Shown here in pieces: positions 8,292 to 16,503 of a stretch of DNA of 64,000 bases (positions within the stretch are counted from its first letter, which is position 1; every line of letters begins with the position of its first letter). Below the pieces are notes generated by a model, which ran no database searches, was not told where the DNA came from, and saw only the letters and a list, made by a program, of their open reading frames with translations. This DNA comes from Azophilus sp965220835. Lineage in GTDB: Bacteria; Pseudomonadota; Gammaproteobacteria; Pseudomonadales; Azotimanducaceae. Where the stretch lies: the NCBI GenBank assembly GCA_965220835.1, contig OZ244842.1, forward strand, positions 2,046,001 to 2,110,000, in the 5' to 3' direction. Both the position numbers and the translations under genes were made by a program.

Positions 8292-8582
8292 TCATTGGCA
8301 TGCGCCCAATGATCTGCAATCTTGAAGGTCGTTTTCCAGTGCCTCAAAGAACTCCCGACCGAACCACAATCGATCAAACCAATTGTTCGGATCGACTTCA
8401 AATTGCTTGATTTCATGCACAGGGTAATGGTTGAAATCCCCATACTTATACTTCATTTCGGTGTACTCCAAAACACCGTAAAGATTTTTTCCTTTACCTG
8501 GCCCGACAAATGAGCATTGCCGGCCTTGGCCGCTACAGTCGTATCGTCCCCACTTGACTGCTTTTGTGGGCTTTCTGTCCAA
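8292..8582 (-). pseudogene. Orphan Rhs toxin tip of copy R4, cut off from its core
   Basis: The ORF has about 95 codons with no proper start; the only one is a TTG at 8582, on the border of an IS-like end. The product is rich in Lys, Tyr and Asp ('GVLEYTEMKYKYGDFNHYP', 'NWFDRLWFGREFF') and has lower GC than the Rhs core. On the minus strand it follows Rhs core R4 (8724-8868), from which it is separated by about 140 bases containing an IS21-type end. I infer that it is the C-terminal toxin tip of R4, detached by the insertion. No fold was recognised. The ankyrin genes follow it. Confidence 0.5.
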
Positions 8583-8583
8583 G

Positions 8584-8640
8584 TGTCAATGGCAACTTAA
8601 GACTGCTCACTTTTGGCAACTTGAAATTGCACACTTCTCC
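8584..8640. mobile_element. IS21-family-type terminal sequence (remnant)
   Basis: The segment starts TGTCAATGGCAAC and contains two related units, GGCAACTTAAGACTGCTCACT-like and GGCAACTTGAAATTGCACACT-like. Repeated units of this kind behind a TGTCAAT end are typical of IS21-family termini. It shares TGTCAATG with the second such end at 9508 in the same orientation. The segment abuts the R4 toxin-tip remnant exactly and is followed by about 80 bases of unassigned sequence before the Rhs core. The minus-strand reading 'NAKRTQAGTNAKPEAVLPEK' over this region could be the degraded end of an istB gene. Confidence 0.5.
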
Positions 8641-8723
8641 GGGAGGACCGCCTCGGGTTTCGCATTGGTTCCTGCTTGAGTTCGTTTGGCGTTGCGGGCC
8701 GGACGCAGGGAGCGGAGCGACCG

Positions 8724-8868
8724 GAGGCCGGTCGGGTCCGTGAAGATCATCGGGCTGTTGCCCACGTAGCTGTAGGCGTGCCAGGACTGGCTGCTGCCCG
8801 GGTCGCCGACCACCGGGTCCGGGCTCAGGAACCGCCCCAGCCCCAGCCCCAGCCGCGGGTGTTGTTTC
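8724..8868 (-). pseudogene. Rhs core fragment R4
   Basis: The minus strand reads 'GRFLSPDPVVGDPGSSQSW', then 'AYSYVGNSPMIFTDPTGL', nearly identical to the same part of R2 and R3. The upstream border is a short tandem expansion of a Leu-Gly pair (three CTGGGG units). The downstream border lies exactly at the end of DPTGL, where IS-like sequence begins. Only about 48 residues of core remain, so it cannot act by itself. It marks the upstream end of the tandem array. Confidence 0.75.
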
Positions 8869-8880
8869 CCTCATTAGTTC

Positions 8881-9122
8881 GTTAGGCGGACCCCGTTTTT
8901 CCCCGGATTGTTCCGTTGCTCGATTTCCGGTGTTGCTGGATCAGTTCGGGCAGGGGGCGGGAGTGCGTCGGCGGCTTCACTGTTCGGCGCTGAGACCCTA
9001 GCCTTGTTCCCAACCAACTGAGGAGGGGCCCAGGCGGCGGGGAGGTCCGCCGCCGGGCCGGCGCCGGTGCAGCTTCGCTTCAAGACGGGGCTTTCCGGCG
9101 AGCGGTACGTTACCGCCGAGGC
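8881..9122. other. Unassigned stretch between the Rhs array and the zinc-ribbon gene
   Basis: No convincing reading frame or structural RNA is visible. The stretch is GC-rich in its right half and carries 'GAGGAGGGG' near 9020. It may contain the promoter of the 9123 gene, but no clear -35/-10 pair is seen. Confidence 0.4.
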
Positions 9123-9545
9123 ATGGGCGGGGCAAGGCTTGAGCGGTGCCCGAACCACCCGCGCGGCGGCTGCTCGCTGGCGCGGCACGGCACCTACGGG
9201 CGCAAGACGACGAGAGGCGCGCGCATCGCCCGCTGGTACTGTCCCGAGAGCCGTACGACCTTCAGCCTTCTGCCGGACTGCCTGGCGGCGCGGCTGCCGG
9301 GCACGCTCGACGCGCTGGAGGAGGCGGCGGCCGCCGCCGAGCGGGCGCCCAGCCTGGCGGCCGCGGCCGACGCCATCCGCCGCGACGCCGTCGAGCTGGC
9401 CGGCGCCCTGCGCTGGGTGGACCGCCGGGTGCGGCTCGTGCGCAACGCGCTGAAGGCCGGCAACCCGGCCTGGTCGGTGCGCGCCGTCATCCGCACGGCC
9501 GTCGAGGTGTCAATGCCGAATGAAAGTTCCCCCCAAAGTGCCTAA
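9123..9545 (+). pseudogene. DUF6431-like zinc-ribbon protein, 3' end cut by an IS end
   Basis: The product contains a Cys/His start ('RCPNHPRGGCSLARHG'), then 'GARIARWYCPESRTTFSLLP' and 'DCLAARLPGTLDALEEA', which I recognise from proteins annotated as DUF6431, often found near transposases. The native frame reads to about 'VIRTAVEV'. From 9508 the sequence becomes an IS21-type end, so the last residues to 9545 are foreign. The protein is therefore truncated. Function is unknown; a DNA-binding or transposition-related role is only suggested by the zinc ribbon and its neighbours. Confidence 0.6.
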
Positions 9546-9573
9546 GTAGAATTCCCCGGTTTTGGCGTTGTGG
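9508..9573. mobile_element. IS21-family-type end downstream of the istB remnant
   Basis: The stretch starts TGTCAATGCCGAATG and holds two related units ending in GTTCCCC and ATTCCCC. This is the usual layout of an IS21-family right end directly after istB, which here lies at 9574 on the minus strand. The left boundary at 9508 is where the zinc-ribbon gene stops matching its family. Confidence 0.6.
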
Positions 9574-9975
9574 TCAGTTCGCGGCATTGGTGTCCTTTCG
9601 CTTGTTTGCGGGCGGCCTGCCGCGTCCCTTGGACGGTGGCGGCGGGGCGATGGGCGCGTTGGCGCGGACGTGCTCGAGGACCAGGTCGGTGTGCTGGCGG
9701 AGGCGGTGGCTGGCGCCCTCGATGTTGATGACGACGGCGTGGTGGAGGAGGCGGTCGAGAAGCGCGCTGGCCACCCCGTCGGCGCGCAGCGCGTCGAGGT
9801 CGGACAGCGACCCCTGGCCCCGGGCCAAGGACGCGATGATGGCCCACAGCGTCTGCGCGTCAGACGCGCCCCCGAACGCCGTCAGGTCCGGGTCCGTGAA
9901 CTCGAACTCCACCTTCGGCGGGCGGATCCGCCGCTTCCCAGCCACCTTCCGGGACCGCCGCCTGCGCTTCGCCAA
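9574..9975 (-). pseudogene. Composite transposase remnant with IstB C-terminus
   Basis: The C-terminal part reads 'ALLDRLLHHAVVINIEGASH' and ends in a proline- and arginine-rich tail, as in IS21-family IstB helper ATPases. The ATP-binding domain is missing. The N-terminal half ('PPKVEFEFTDPDLTAFGG') instead resembles the start of IS1380-type transposases. Intact IstB is about 250 residues; this ORF is 133. It is read as a fusion of two IS fragments without function. Confidence 0.55.
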
Positions 9976-9989
9976 GGTTCACCCCCCAA

Positions 9990-10352
9990 GTGAAATTCCG
10001 AGAACGCGATTTTCCCACGCAAAGCGCCGTCCGACCGGCTCCTCCGGCGAGTCCCTCGAATCCTTATCAGGGACTTAAGGATTTGCTATATTTCAACCAG
10101 ATTCAGCGCTACGAGAACGGCTCTATCCAGCCAACCTTGGATGTCATACGCCGGTTGGCTATTGCGCTATCGGTTAGCGCGGATTTGCTGGTTTTCGATA
10201 AGGACGAGCGCGGGCCAGATGAAGAACTGAGATTTCAGTTCGAAACCGTCTCGCACATGCCAACGGAAGAAAAGAAGATTATTCAGGCGTTGCTCGAAGG
10301 CATGATCGGTAAACATCAGACAAAGCACATGATCGGCGGCCTGAGAATTTGA
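9990..10352 (+). pseudogene. Xre-family regulator lacking the first half of its HTH
   Basis: Residues from about 33 onward read 'QIQRYENGSIQPTLDVIRRL' and 'LSVSADLLVFDKDERGPDEE', the second half of an Xre/Cro-type HTH and the downstream tail common to a family of about 110-residue repressors. The first helices of the HTH are missing, and the N-terminus ('MKFRERDFPTQS...') is IS-junction sequence. DNA binding is therefore unlikely. It precedes the UPF0175/DUF3368 pair by 28 bases on the same strand. Confidence 0.65.
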
Positions 10353-10380
10353 ACCGGATGCCGCTAAAGAGGACAAGACA

Positions 10381-10632
10381 ATGGCCCAAGTAAGCGTTGA
10401 ACTGCCGGAAACGGTTTATTCCGTGTTGCATTGCAGCCCCGGCGAACTGGATAGGGAGCTACGTTTGGCGGCTTCCGCCCATTGGTATCAGCAAGGGCGT
10501 ATTTCGCAGGAATGGGCCGCCAAGATAGCGGGTATGGATCGCACTGATTTCCTGCTGGCGCTAGCCCGCATGGGTAAGGATTCGTTCGTGGTAGATTTCG
10601 ACGATCTGGACGATGAGCTGGCCCGTGGCTGA
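10381..10632 (+). CDS. UPF0175-family antitoxin
   Basis: The 83-residue product has the family layout: an N-terminal strand ('MAQVSVELPETVYSVL') and helices with 'LRLAASAHWYQQGRISQEWA' and 'AAKIAGMDRTDFLLALA'. UPF0175 proteins act as DNA-binding antitoxins next to PIN-like DUF3368 toxins, which is the arrangement here. The stop overlaps the start of the DUF3368 gene. GC content is lower than in the flanking DNA, in keeping with horizontal transfer. Confidence 0.85.
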   Translation: MAQVSVELPETVYSVLHCSPGELDRELRLAASAHWYQQGRISQEWAAKIAGMDRTDFLLALARMGKDSFVVDFDDLDDELARG

Positions 10633-11110
10633 TCAGGCAATCATCAATGCCTCGCCGCTGATCTTTCTTTCACGCAGTCGGCATCTGGATTTGTTGCAAG
10701 CCTTCGCCAATGAAGTCTGGATGCCGGAGCCGGTGGCTACGGAGATTTTACACCGGGGTCGGTATGACATCACCGCCCAAGCCATTGAGCAAACCGAATG
10801 GCTCATTACCCAGCCCATTTCCCGCATTCCAACCGCCGTTACCGAGTGGCGCTTGGGTGCCGGTGAGTCAAGTGTATTGGCGCTGGCTTCTGAGCATCCT
10901 GGCACCGAAGTCATCATCGACGATCTGGCCGGTAGAAAGTGCGCTGCCAGCCTGAGTATTCCTGTCCGGGGAACTCTGGGTATCGTGCTGGTCGCTAAGA
11001 AGCGCGGACTGATACCGAAAGCCCGGCCTGTCATTGAGGACATGATGGCCGCCGGACTTTATCTTTCAAGGAAGGTCGTGGATGAGGCGTTGCGCAGGGT
11101 TGGGGAGTAG
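10613..11110 (+). CDS. DUF3368 PIN-like toxin
   Basis: The 165-residue product carries 'IINASPLIFLS' near the N-terminus, 'LGAGESSVLALA' in the middle, 'VIIDDLAGRKCA' and 'VRGTLGIVLVAKKRGLI', the conserved blocks of DUF3368. These proteins share the PIN ribonuclease fold, with acidic residues forming the metal site. ATG 10613 overlaps the antitoxin gene by 20 bases. GTG 10625 is an alternative start that gives the more usual short N-terminus. Together with the UPF0175 gene it forms a type II toxin-antitoxin module. Confidence 0.85.
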   Translation: MSWPVADQAIINASPLIFLSRSRHLDLLQAFANEVWMPEPVATEILHRGRYDITAQAIEQTEWLITQPISRIPTAVTEWRLGAGESSVLALASEHPGTEVIIDDLAGRKCAASLSIPVRGTLGIVLVAKKRGLIPKARPVIEDMMAAGLYLSRKVVDEALRRVGE

Positions 11111-11114
11111 CCTT

Positions 11115-11504
11115 TTACCCTGCATTTTCTTTCATCTGGTTTAAACGCCTTAACAGTCCTGTGACATCGTATTCGTTTGCTAGAGATTGAACCTCTTGTT
11201 TAGCTGCCTCTGGGGATATTCGTCCTGTATCCAAATACTGCTGTTTCTGCTCCTTACTTCCGAGAAAAACCAAATCAATAACTCTCATTTGGATCTTCTC
11301 GTGTAACGAAATCAATTCAGCAAACTCACCCAGCAGCAACCTCCGTGGTTCATCGGCCTCATGGCCATCAAGCGCTTCGTAGTAGAAAAAATTGTCGTAT
11401 TCGCTAACAAACTGCTTGATAGACATCGCTTTATTTGCAAGGCGGTTGACCAGCGACGTAGCCCTCTCAAGCGCATTAACCAATTCACTTCTGTAGGCAT
11501 CCAT
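11115..11504 (-). CDS. Hypothetical protein, candidate orphan immunity protein
   Basis: The 129-residue product is helical in composition, acidic, has no signal peptide and matches no family I recognise ('NRLANKAMSIKQFVSEYDNF', 'RLLLGEFAELISLHEKIQMR'). On the minus strand it starts 9 bases after the stop of a toxin-like C-terminal remnant (11514-11666). Small acidic helical proteins in this position are usually immunity proteins, and I infer this role. It converges with the DUF3368 gene, with 4 bases between the stops. Confidence 0.55.
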   Translation of the reverse strand: MDAYRSELVNALERATSLVNRLANKAMSIKQFVSEYDNFFYYEALDGHEADEPRRLLLGEFAELISLHEKIQMRVIDLVFLGSKEQKQQYLDTGRISPEAAKQEVQSLANEYDVTGLLRRLNQMKENAG

Positions 11505-11513
11505 ACCTGAACC

Positions 11514-11666
11514 TCACTGGTTAATAGGTAGCCAAGGCGTTCCATCCGGATTCGTAACTCCAGGAACATGGCCATGGGGTTGCTGGGCTCGTGGGTCAGA
11601 ATGCCCCTTCGGATTATGACCTGCGTCTATTCGAGTTCCAGTCTGCTTCCCAGCCGCATCTCTTAC
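11514..11666 (-). pseudogene. C-terminal remnant of a polymorphic toxin
   Basis: The minus strand encodes 50 residues that include 'RIDAGHNPKGHSDPRAQQPH' and end 'DGTPWLPINQ' at TGA 11514-11516. I recall this His/Pro-rich ending from the C-termini of polymorphic (Rhs-type or similar) toxins. The frame is closed upstream by TAA at 11667-11669, and no longer toxin frame is evident further upstream, so the body of the toxin is lost or frameshifted. The 129-residue candidate immunity gene follows. Confidence 0.55.
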
Positions 11667-11669
11667 TTA

Positions 11670-11963
11670 CCGACCATGGGCGGGAGACGCCGAGAGCCGG
11701 CCCAGCGACGGGTGAGGACGCATGGCACTGTGACGGGGCGCGCCACAACGGCCCCGAAGCAGCCATGCAATCATCCGCTCACGCAATTGACAGTCCTACT
11801 GCTGCAGCGCAGTTCCCCGTCGGTTTCTCAGCGACTACGATACGCAGAACATGCTCGCGAAGCAAAAGCGTGTGCGATAGGCTCCCACGTGCGATTCGCC
11901 CGGACAGCGCTGCGCAGTGGGCAGATTGGCGTCATGCCGACCCAATCCGCCCATTCCGCCAAG
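11670..11963. other. Non-coding stretch between toxin remnant and TonB receptor
   Basis: No convincing frame or RNA was seen. It probably marks the right border of the accessory island, since the TonB receptor gene beyond it is intact. Confidence 0.4.
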
Positions 11964-14429
11964 CTAAAACTGCACTTCTAACTCGACGCCATAGGTTCTG
12001 CCCCGGTCAACGATGCTGTAGCCGAACCAAGGAAACACCGCTGTTGCAGCAATCTCGTTGATCTCATCGGTTAAGTTATCCCCATACGCGCTAACTCTCA
12101 TGTTGTTCCACTCGTAAGCGACTCGGGCATTGATGAAATTCTGGGAGCCTATGGCCGTTCCAGGGCCGTTATAGGTATCAGTTTCCACTTCATCGACAAA
12201 GTTCCACCTAGCACCAATTGACAGGTCGCCTGGACCCACTCGCACGACGTAAGTGCCGCCCAAGCCTATGGTCCATTCAGGCGCCAATTTGGGTGTCAGG
12301 AAATCAACATTCTGTGGCGGAGCGGTGACCCTACCCATATCGTCCAAGGGAACAAACCGCGTCGACTCGAATCCGTTGTATTCCGCATCGAGCCACCCCA
12401 AAGTCGCAAAGACATCGAGATTCTCGGTTGCGACGAACCTCAAGTCCGCCTCGGCTCCCCAATACTCTATCCCGCCAATGTTCTCCCAAACCGTGGCGAC
12501 CGTGTTGGAAGACGGGTCGAGAACGACATTGGAGTCTTGCTTGTCCGTGAAATCGTTGAAGAACGCCGCCAAATTCAACTGCAGGCGGTTGTTGAGGAAC
12601 TGGCTCTTCAACCCGGCTTCCCAAGACTCCGCGTACTCTGGGTCGTATTGATTGCGCTCAAAGTCCGATAGGTTCTGATTGCGCCCGAAAAAGCCCCCGC
12701 TCTTGAACCCCTCCGAGTATGATGCGTAAAACATCATATCTTCACGCAGTTGGTAGTCGAATCCCAGCTTTATCGAGGTTTCCTTCCATTCATTTCCCAG
12801 CTCAGCCGCATCCACAAAGTTGAACACTCGGGCGCGGGCTAGAGGTGCCAGATAGGATTGCCACCCGATGAACTCCTTTTCTTCATCTGTGTATCGAATT
12901 CCCGCCGTAACCGAAAGCCGATCTGTCACTGCGTAATCCGCCTGAAAAAACAAGGCCAAAGAGCTAGTGTCTTGTTCTTGGAAGAGCTTTTGCACGAAAT
13001 TGGGGCCCAATGCGGAACCCGCAGGAATTCCAGTGTCGCAACGAAGCGTACCCAACAATCCAGCCAAGCATGCGGCAATCACGCCGCCATTGGATGCAAA
13101 CACACCGTTACCACTCTCCACCGCAGCTAAGGCTGCTCGCTGATCTTCTACAGACCCGCCTCCAACGGGAGCTGTTGTTACGAAGTCCCAGAACGACCCA
13201 TATGTAATCCAGTCCTGCTCGTAGTGGCTATCCAAGTAGTAAACGCCCGCCACAAAATCCAAGCGATCATCCGCGAATGATCCCTCCAGCCGCAGTTCTT
13301 GCGTAAACTGGTCATAGACGTTGTCATTGTCGATCCAGATAAAGGGCAGGTGCGATCCATCCAATTCGGCAATGGAGTCTTCATAGGGTGTGTCGTGATA
13401 GCCGGTAACTGACACGACGCGCAGGTTGTCGTTGATGGCCAAATTCATGTTCAGCGAGTAGGCGTCGTTGCGATATCGGCCCTGATTGGTGGTGCTCGTG
13501 CTATAGGTATCCGGTATGTCAAGGGTAGTTCGGCAATCATTGAACGCGTTGCATACCGAAAACCCTGGGCTGAGGTCTTGTAGGCCCACTGAACCGGCTG
13601 GGGGAGGATCAAAGAACCCGGCCCCAAAGTTGTAGCTGGAGAAGGCTCCAAGATCGCTTTTGTCGTTGTACCTCTCCACTGTCAACAGAGCATCGAAATT
13701 CTCTGTGGGCGTGAAAAACAAGGTGAGGCCAAAATTCGCATAGTCCTTCTCTGGCCCTCGCTCATCCAAGAAGGTGTTTTTCATATGCCCATCAGCATTG
13801 ACGCTGGTGTAAAACAACTTCGCCGCCAGCGATTCAGTGATCGGGAAGTTTATTAAGGAGCGTATCTCCTGCTGGCCATAGCGCCCAAAAGTCACTCTCG
13901 CCTTGCCCCCGAACTCACCGGTGGGCTTGGTACGAACCACATTGATCACGCCTCCAACGGTGTTCTTCCCGAACAACGTGCCTTGAGGCCCCCGCAAAAC
14001 CTCGATTCTCTCAATATCGAAGTTCTCAACGTTGCGCCCCGACGTCGTGCCCATGAAGACCCCATCAATCGAAACGGCGATAGGCGAATCATGAGACTTG
14101 TCGGTAACCTCTGCCGCAGCCACTCCGCGGATTGATATGTTTGTGCCCCGCGCTCGGCCCGAGTTCTCCCGGATACTTACGTTTGGTGCGTATCCATTGA
14201 GATCCGCCAAATTCCGAACGGTTGCGTCCCGAAGCTCGCCGGTTAGCGCCGTGATTGCCACCGGCACCTCCTGCGCCGATTCCTCGCGTTTCCGCGCCGT
14301 GACGATTACTTCCTCGATAACCAGTTCAGACTCGGCGGCTACCGAAGAGCTGCTCAGACCCAAGTTCACTAGCGCTGCTGCCGCTAGAGGTGCCAAGCCA
14401 ATCATGGCACCAAGTGCTTTGATTCTCAT
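11964..14429 (-). CDS. TonB-dependent outer-membrane receptor
   Basis: The 821-residue product starts with a signal peptide (cleavage near 'SSVAAES'), then a TonB box-like 'EEVIVTARKREESAQEVP' and a plug domain with 'GTNISIRGVA' and 'ERIEVLRGPQGTLFGKNTVG'. A long beta-barrel follows, ending in an aromatic residue ('GVELEVQF') as needed for outer-membrane assembly. This is the OMR subtype common in marine and sphingomonad-like bacteria, often for uptake of complex organic substrates. The substrate cannot be read from sequence. Upstream is a short AT-richer leader. It stands alone, without a clear operon partner. Confidence 0.92.
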   Translation of the reverse strand: MRIKALGAMIGLAPLAAAALVNLGLSSSSVAAESELVIEEVIVTARKREESAQEVPVAITALTGELRDATVRNLADLNGYAPNVSIRENSGRARGTNISIRGVAAAEVTDKSHDSPIAVSIDGVFMGTTSGRNVENFDIERIEVLRGPQGTLFGKNTVGGVINVVRTKPTGEFGGKARVTFGRYGQQEIRSLINFPITESLAAKLFYTSVNADGHMKNTFLDERGPEKDYANFGLTLFFTPTENFDALLTVERYNDKSDLGAFSSYNFGAGFFDPPPAGSVGLQDLSPGFSVCNAFNDCRTTLDIPDTYSTSTTNQGRYRNDAYSLNMNLAINDNLRVVSVTGYHDTPYEDSIAELDGSHLPFIWIDNDNVYDQFTQELRLEGSFADDRLDFVAGVYYLDSHYEQDWITYGSFWDFVTTAPVGGGSVEDQRAALAAVESGNGVFASNGGVIAACLAGLLGTLRCDTGIPAGSALGPNFVQKLFQEQDTSSLALFFQADYAVTDRLSVTAGIRYTDEEKEFIGWQSYLAPLARARVFNFVDAAELGNEWKETSIKLGFDYQLREDMMFYASYSEGFKSGGFFGRNQNLSDFERNQYDPEYAESWEAGLKSQFLNNRLQLNLAAFFNDFTDKQDSNVVLDPSSNTVATVWENIGGIEYWGAEADLRFVATENLDVFATLGWLDAEYNGFESTRFVPLDDMGRVTAPPQNVDFLTPKLAPEWTIGLGGTYVVRVGPGDLSIGARWNFVDEVETDTYNGPGTAIGSQNFINARVAYEWNNMRVSAYGDNLTDEINEIAATAVFPWFGYSIVDRGRTYGVELEVQF

Positions 14430-14684
14430 CGAATTCTCTCCCCAAAGTACAGAATGGACCGGCTCGGCGGTACTTCCCCAAATCCGCCAATTCGGATAGC
14501 CCCATCATAAGGAGGCTTTTGCGCTAGTCAACCTGCTGCCGGGATTTGCGTTGGGGCGGGGTGTATTGCCCTGGGTGTCACGTGTGTTGGCGCACTGCTC
14601 TCCAGAACGCCGCCAGCAACGTCGCGGTGCGCCCTGCTCGATCGACTTTGCCGCTACCACTCACAAGCCGGCAGGACGCAACGG

Positions 14685-16334
14685 CTAAGGAACAACCTCG
14701 TCCGGCGCCGGCACGCGCCCCACGGCTCTCAACAAATGCGCCTTGGCAAGGGCCCGCTCCTCGTCCAAGACGGCAGTTGCCCATTGCTGGAGAAGCTCTC
14801 GGTAGCGATCCGAACCAACGGCTGAGGCGACAACCCACACCAAGCGTTCCCAGGCACGCGTTGCGATGTCGGCTGCATCCGCCTTGCGTTGCATCTCGGC
14901 CAGCATGGCAGTTTGGTCTGTGGCAACGGCTTGGGCCAATCGACCCCTCGACCTGCTGAGCACCGGTTCCAGCGCCCACTCATAGGCGCCCCGCAGCCAT
15001 GGTGGGAGCGCCGCAACGTCTTGGTTGAAAAGGCCTACGAGCCGGGCGAGGTCCCTCTCGCGCAACATGCGGTGCACGCTTTTGGCAGCCGCTTCGCGGG
15101 CGTTGATGACCTTGGAGCGCAGTTCAGCGGCAGGCGATGCGTCCTCGCCGAAGGCCGACCGCACTTGATCCCAAAGGCCGGCAAGAGAAACGGAGTTTTC
15201 CACGATCTCGGGGATCGCCGCGTAGGCCGGCGCGAAGGCTTGGTCCACTGCGTCCTCAATGATCCGCCGAGTTTCCGCGCTATCGACGCGGCGAAGCTCG
15301 GCCGACCATCGCTCCACCGCCCGCTGCTGGAGCACGTGCGTCAAAGCACCTGTCAACACGGCCAAGGGAATGAGCAGGAGGGCCGCTCGCCCTACCCCCG
15401 TCGCCCATCGTCTTGGGCTTGATTCGACCGCGCGGCCCGTTTTGGCAGGCGCTCGCACCATTGATGCAATTCGAGCGGTCGCCAGCATGGCCCCTTCCAG
15501 CCCGCGAACCAATCCGGTCATTGCCAAAGCCGCGTTTAGGAAGAAGGCGGCCCATGCAACCACCATGAGCGCCTCCGTCGCCCAAGGCTCGCGCCCCGCA
15601 GTGGTCATGAGGAACCACCCGGCTCCGTCGAACGCAGCCCCAGCGCGAAGCCCCGTTTCCACGAGGGCGCAATCCGAGCGCACCGGCGCGGCGAACGCCT
15701 CAACGCTGAGCTCGGGAAAACTGGGGTTGATGAAGGCCGGCACGGTGAAGGTCGAAGCGTTGACAGTGACGTACGCGATGACGACCAGTGCCAGGAGCAC
15801 ATGCCCGGCAACCCGCGAGGTCAGAACCCCCGCTGGCGCGGTGGGTGCAGCCCCACTGGCGGCACCCCTGAAGTGGCGCCCCGGCCAGACGGACACTCGG
15901 TTGAACAGCAACGGCGCAAGCACTGCGGCGCCGGTCAAGAACAGCCAATCCGTATGGTTCCCCAGCGCGGCGAAGGCCGCAAGAAAGACGGCAAGCGGCA
16001 ACGCGGCGATCATGCTTATCGCCACCGGCAACCACGCTCGCCGCAAGCGCCGGCGCCATGGCGAGTTGCCGTCCAGATAGTAGTCGATGGCGAAGCGCCG
16101 TCGCTCAAGCCGGTATTGCAGCAGGCCCCAGAACACCGCAACGTAGATGAGCCCCGGCGAGACAAGCGCCAAGCAGTTCTGTTCGTAGGTCCAAGCCCAC
16201 AGAAGCAAAACGCCCAGCAGAAACGTCGTAGCGGCCAGCTGAACCAGCAAGCCAACAACGGTGCCATGCGCCGGGTCTTGTTTCATCCGCCTGTCTGCCT
16301 GTGCGTTCTGCCACGGCACCCTAAGAGCAGCCAT
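14685..16334 (-). CDS. Integral membrane protein of unknown function
   Basis: The 549-residue product has about four to five N-terminal hydrophobic helices, including 'VVGLLVQLAATTFLLGVLLL', 'LALVSPGLIYVAVFWGLL' and 'VAISMIAALPLAVFLAAFAA', and further helices up to about residue 330. A soluble, helical, Arg- and Ala-rich C-terminal part of about 200 residues follows. No catalytic motif or family is recognised. The start ATG 16334 has GGAG four bases upstream; ATG 16286 is an alternative. It is divergent from the RND adaptor gene, with a 169-base gap. Confidence 0.7.
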   Translation of the reverse strand: MAALRVPWQNAQADRRMKQDPAHGTVVGLLVQLAATTFLLGVLLLWAWTYEQNCLALVSPGLIYVAVFWGLLQYRLERRRFAIDYYLDGNSPWRRRLRRAWLPVAISMIAALPLAVFLAAFAALGNHTDWLFLTGAAVLAPLLFNRVSVWPGRHFRGAASGAAPTAPAGVLTSRVAGHVLLALVVIAYVTVNASTFTVPAFINPSFPELSVEAFAAPVRSDCALVETGLRAGAAFDGAGWFLMTTAGREPWATEALMVVAWAAFFLNAALAMTGLVRGLEGAMLATARIASMVRAPAKTGRAVESSPRRWATGVGRAALLLIPLAVLTGALTHVLQQRAVERWSAELRRVDSAETRRIIEDAVDQAFAPAYAAIPEIVENSVSLAGLWDQVRSAFGEDASPAAELRSKVINAREAAAKSVHRMLRERDLARLVGLFNQDVAALPPWLRGAYEWALEPVLSRSRGRLAQAVATDQTAMLAEMQRKADAADIATRAWERLVWVVASAVGSDRYRELLQQWATAVLDEERALAKAHLLRAVGRVPAPDEVVP

Positions 16335-16503
16335 GATACTCCGCCCGACTGGTGCCCTGCTCCGGCAGCTGGGTCCGGCAGTGGCTTGCCAATACCAATG
16401 CGCCTAAAATCGGGCGCAGTTCGCGCTCGCTTCACCTTCAGGAGATGCCCCATCAGGCAGCACTTCGCACCGCGCCCGCTGCAAGCGCTGATGGGCGCCT
16501 GAC

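Noticed and set aside
8117..8443. N-terminal extension of ankyrin protein 1 up to 8443
   Set aside because: It overlaps the R4 toxin-tip remnant in another frame and lacks protein-like composition; GTG 8116 gives a proper signal-like start.
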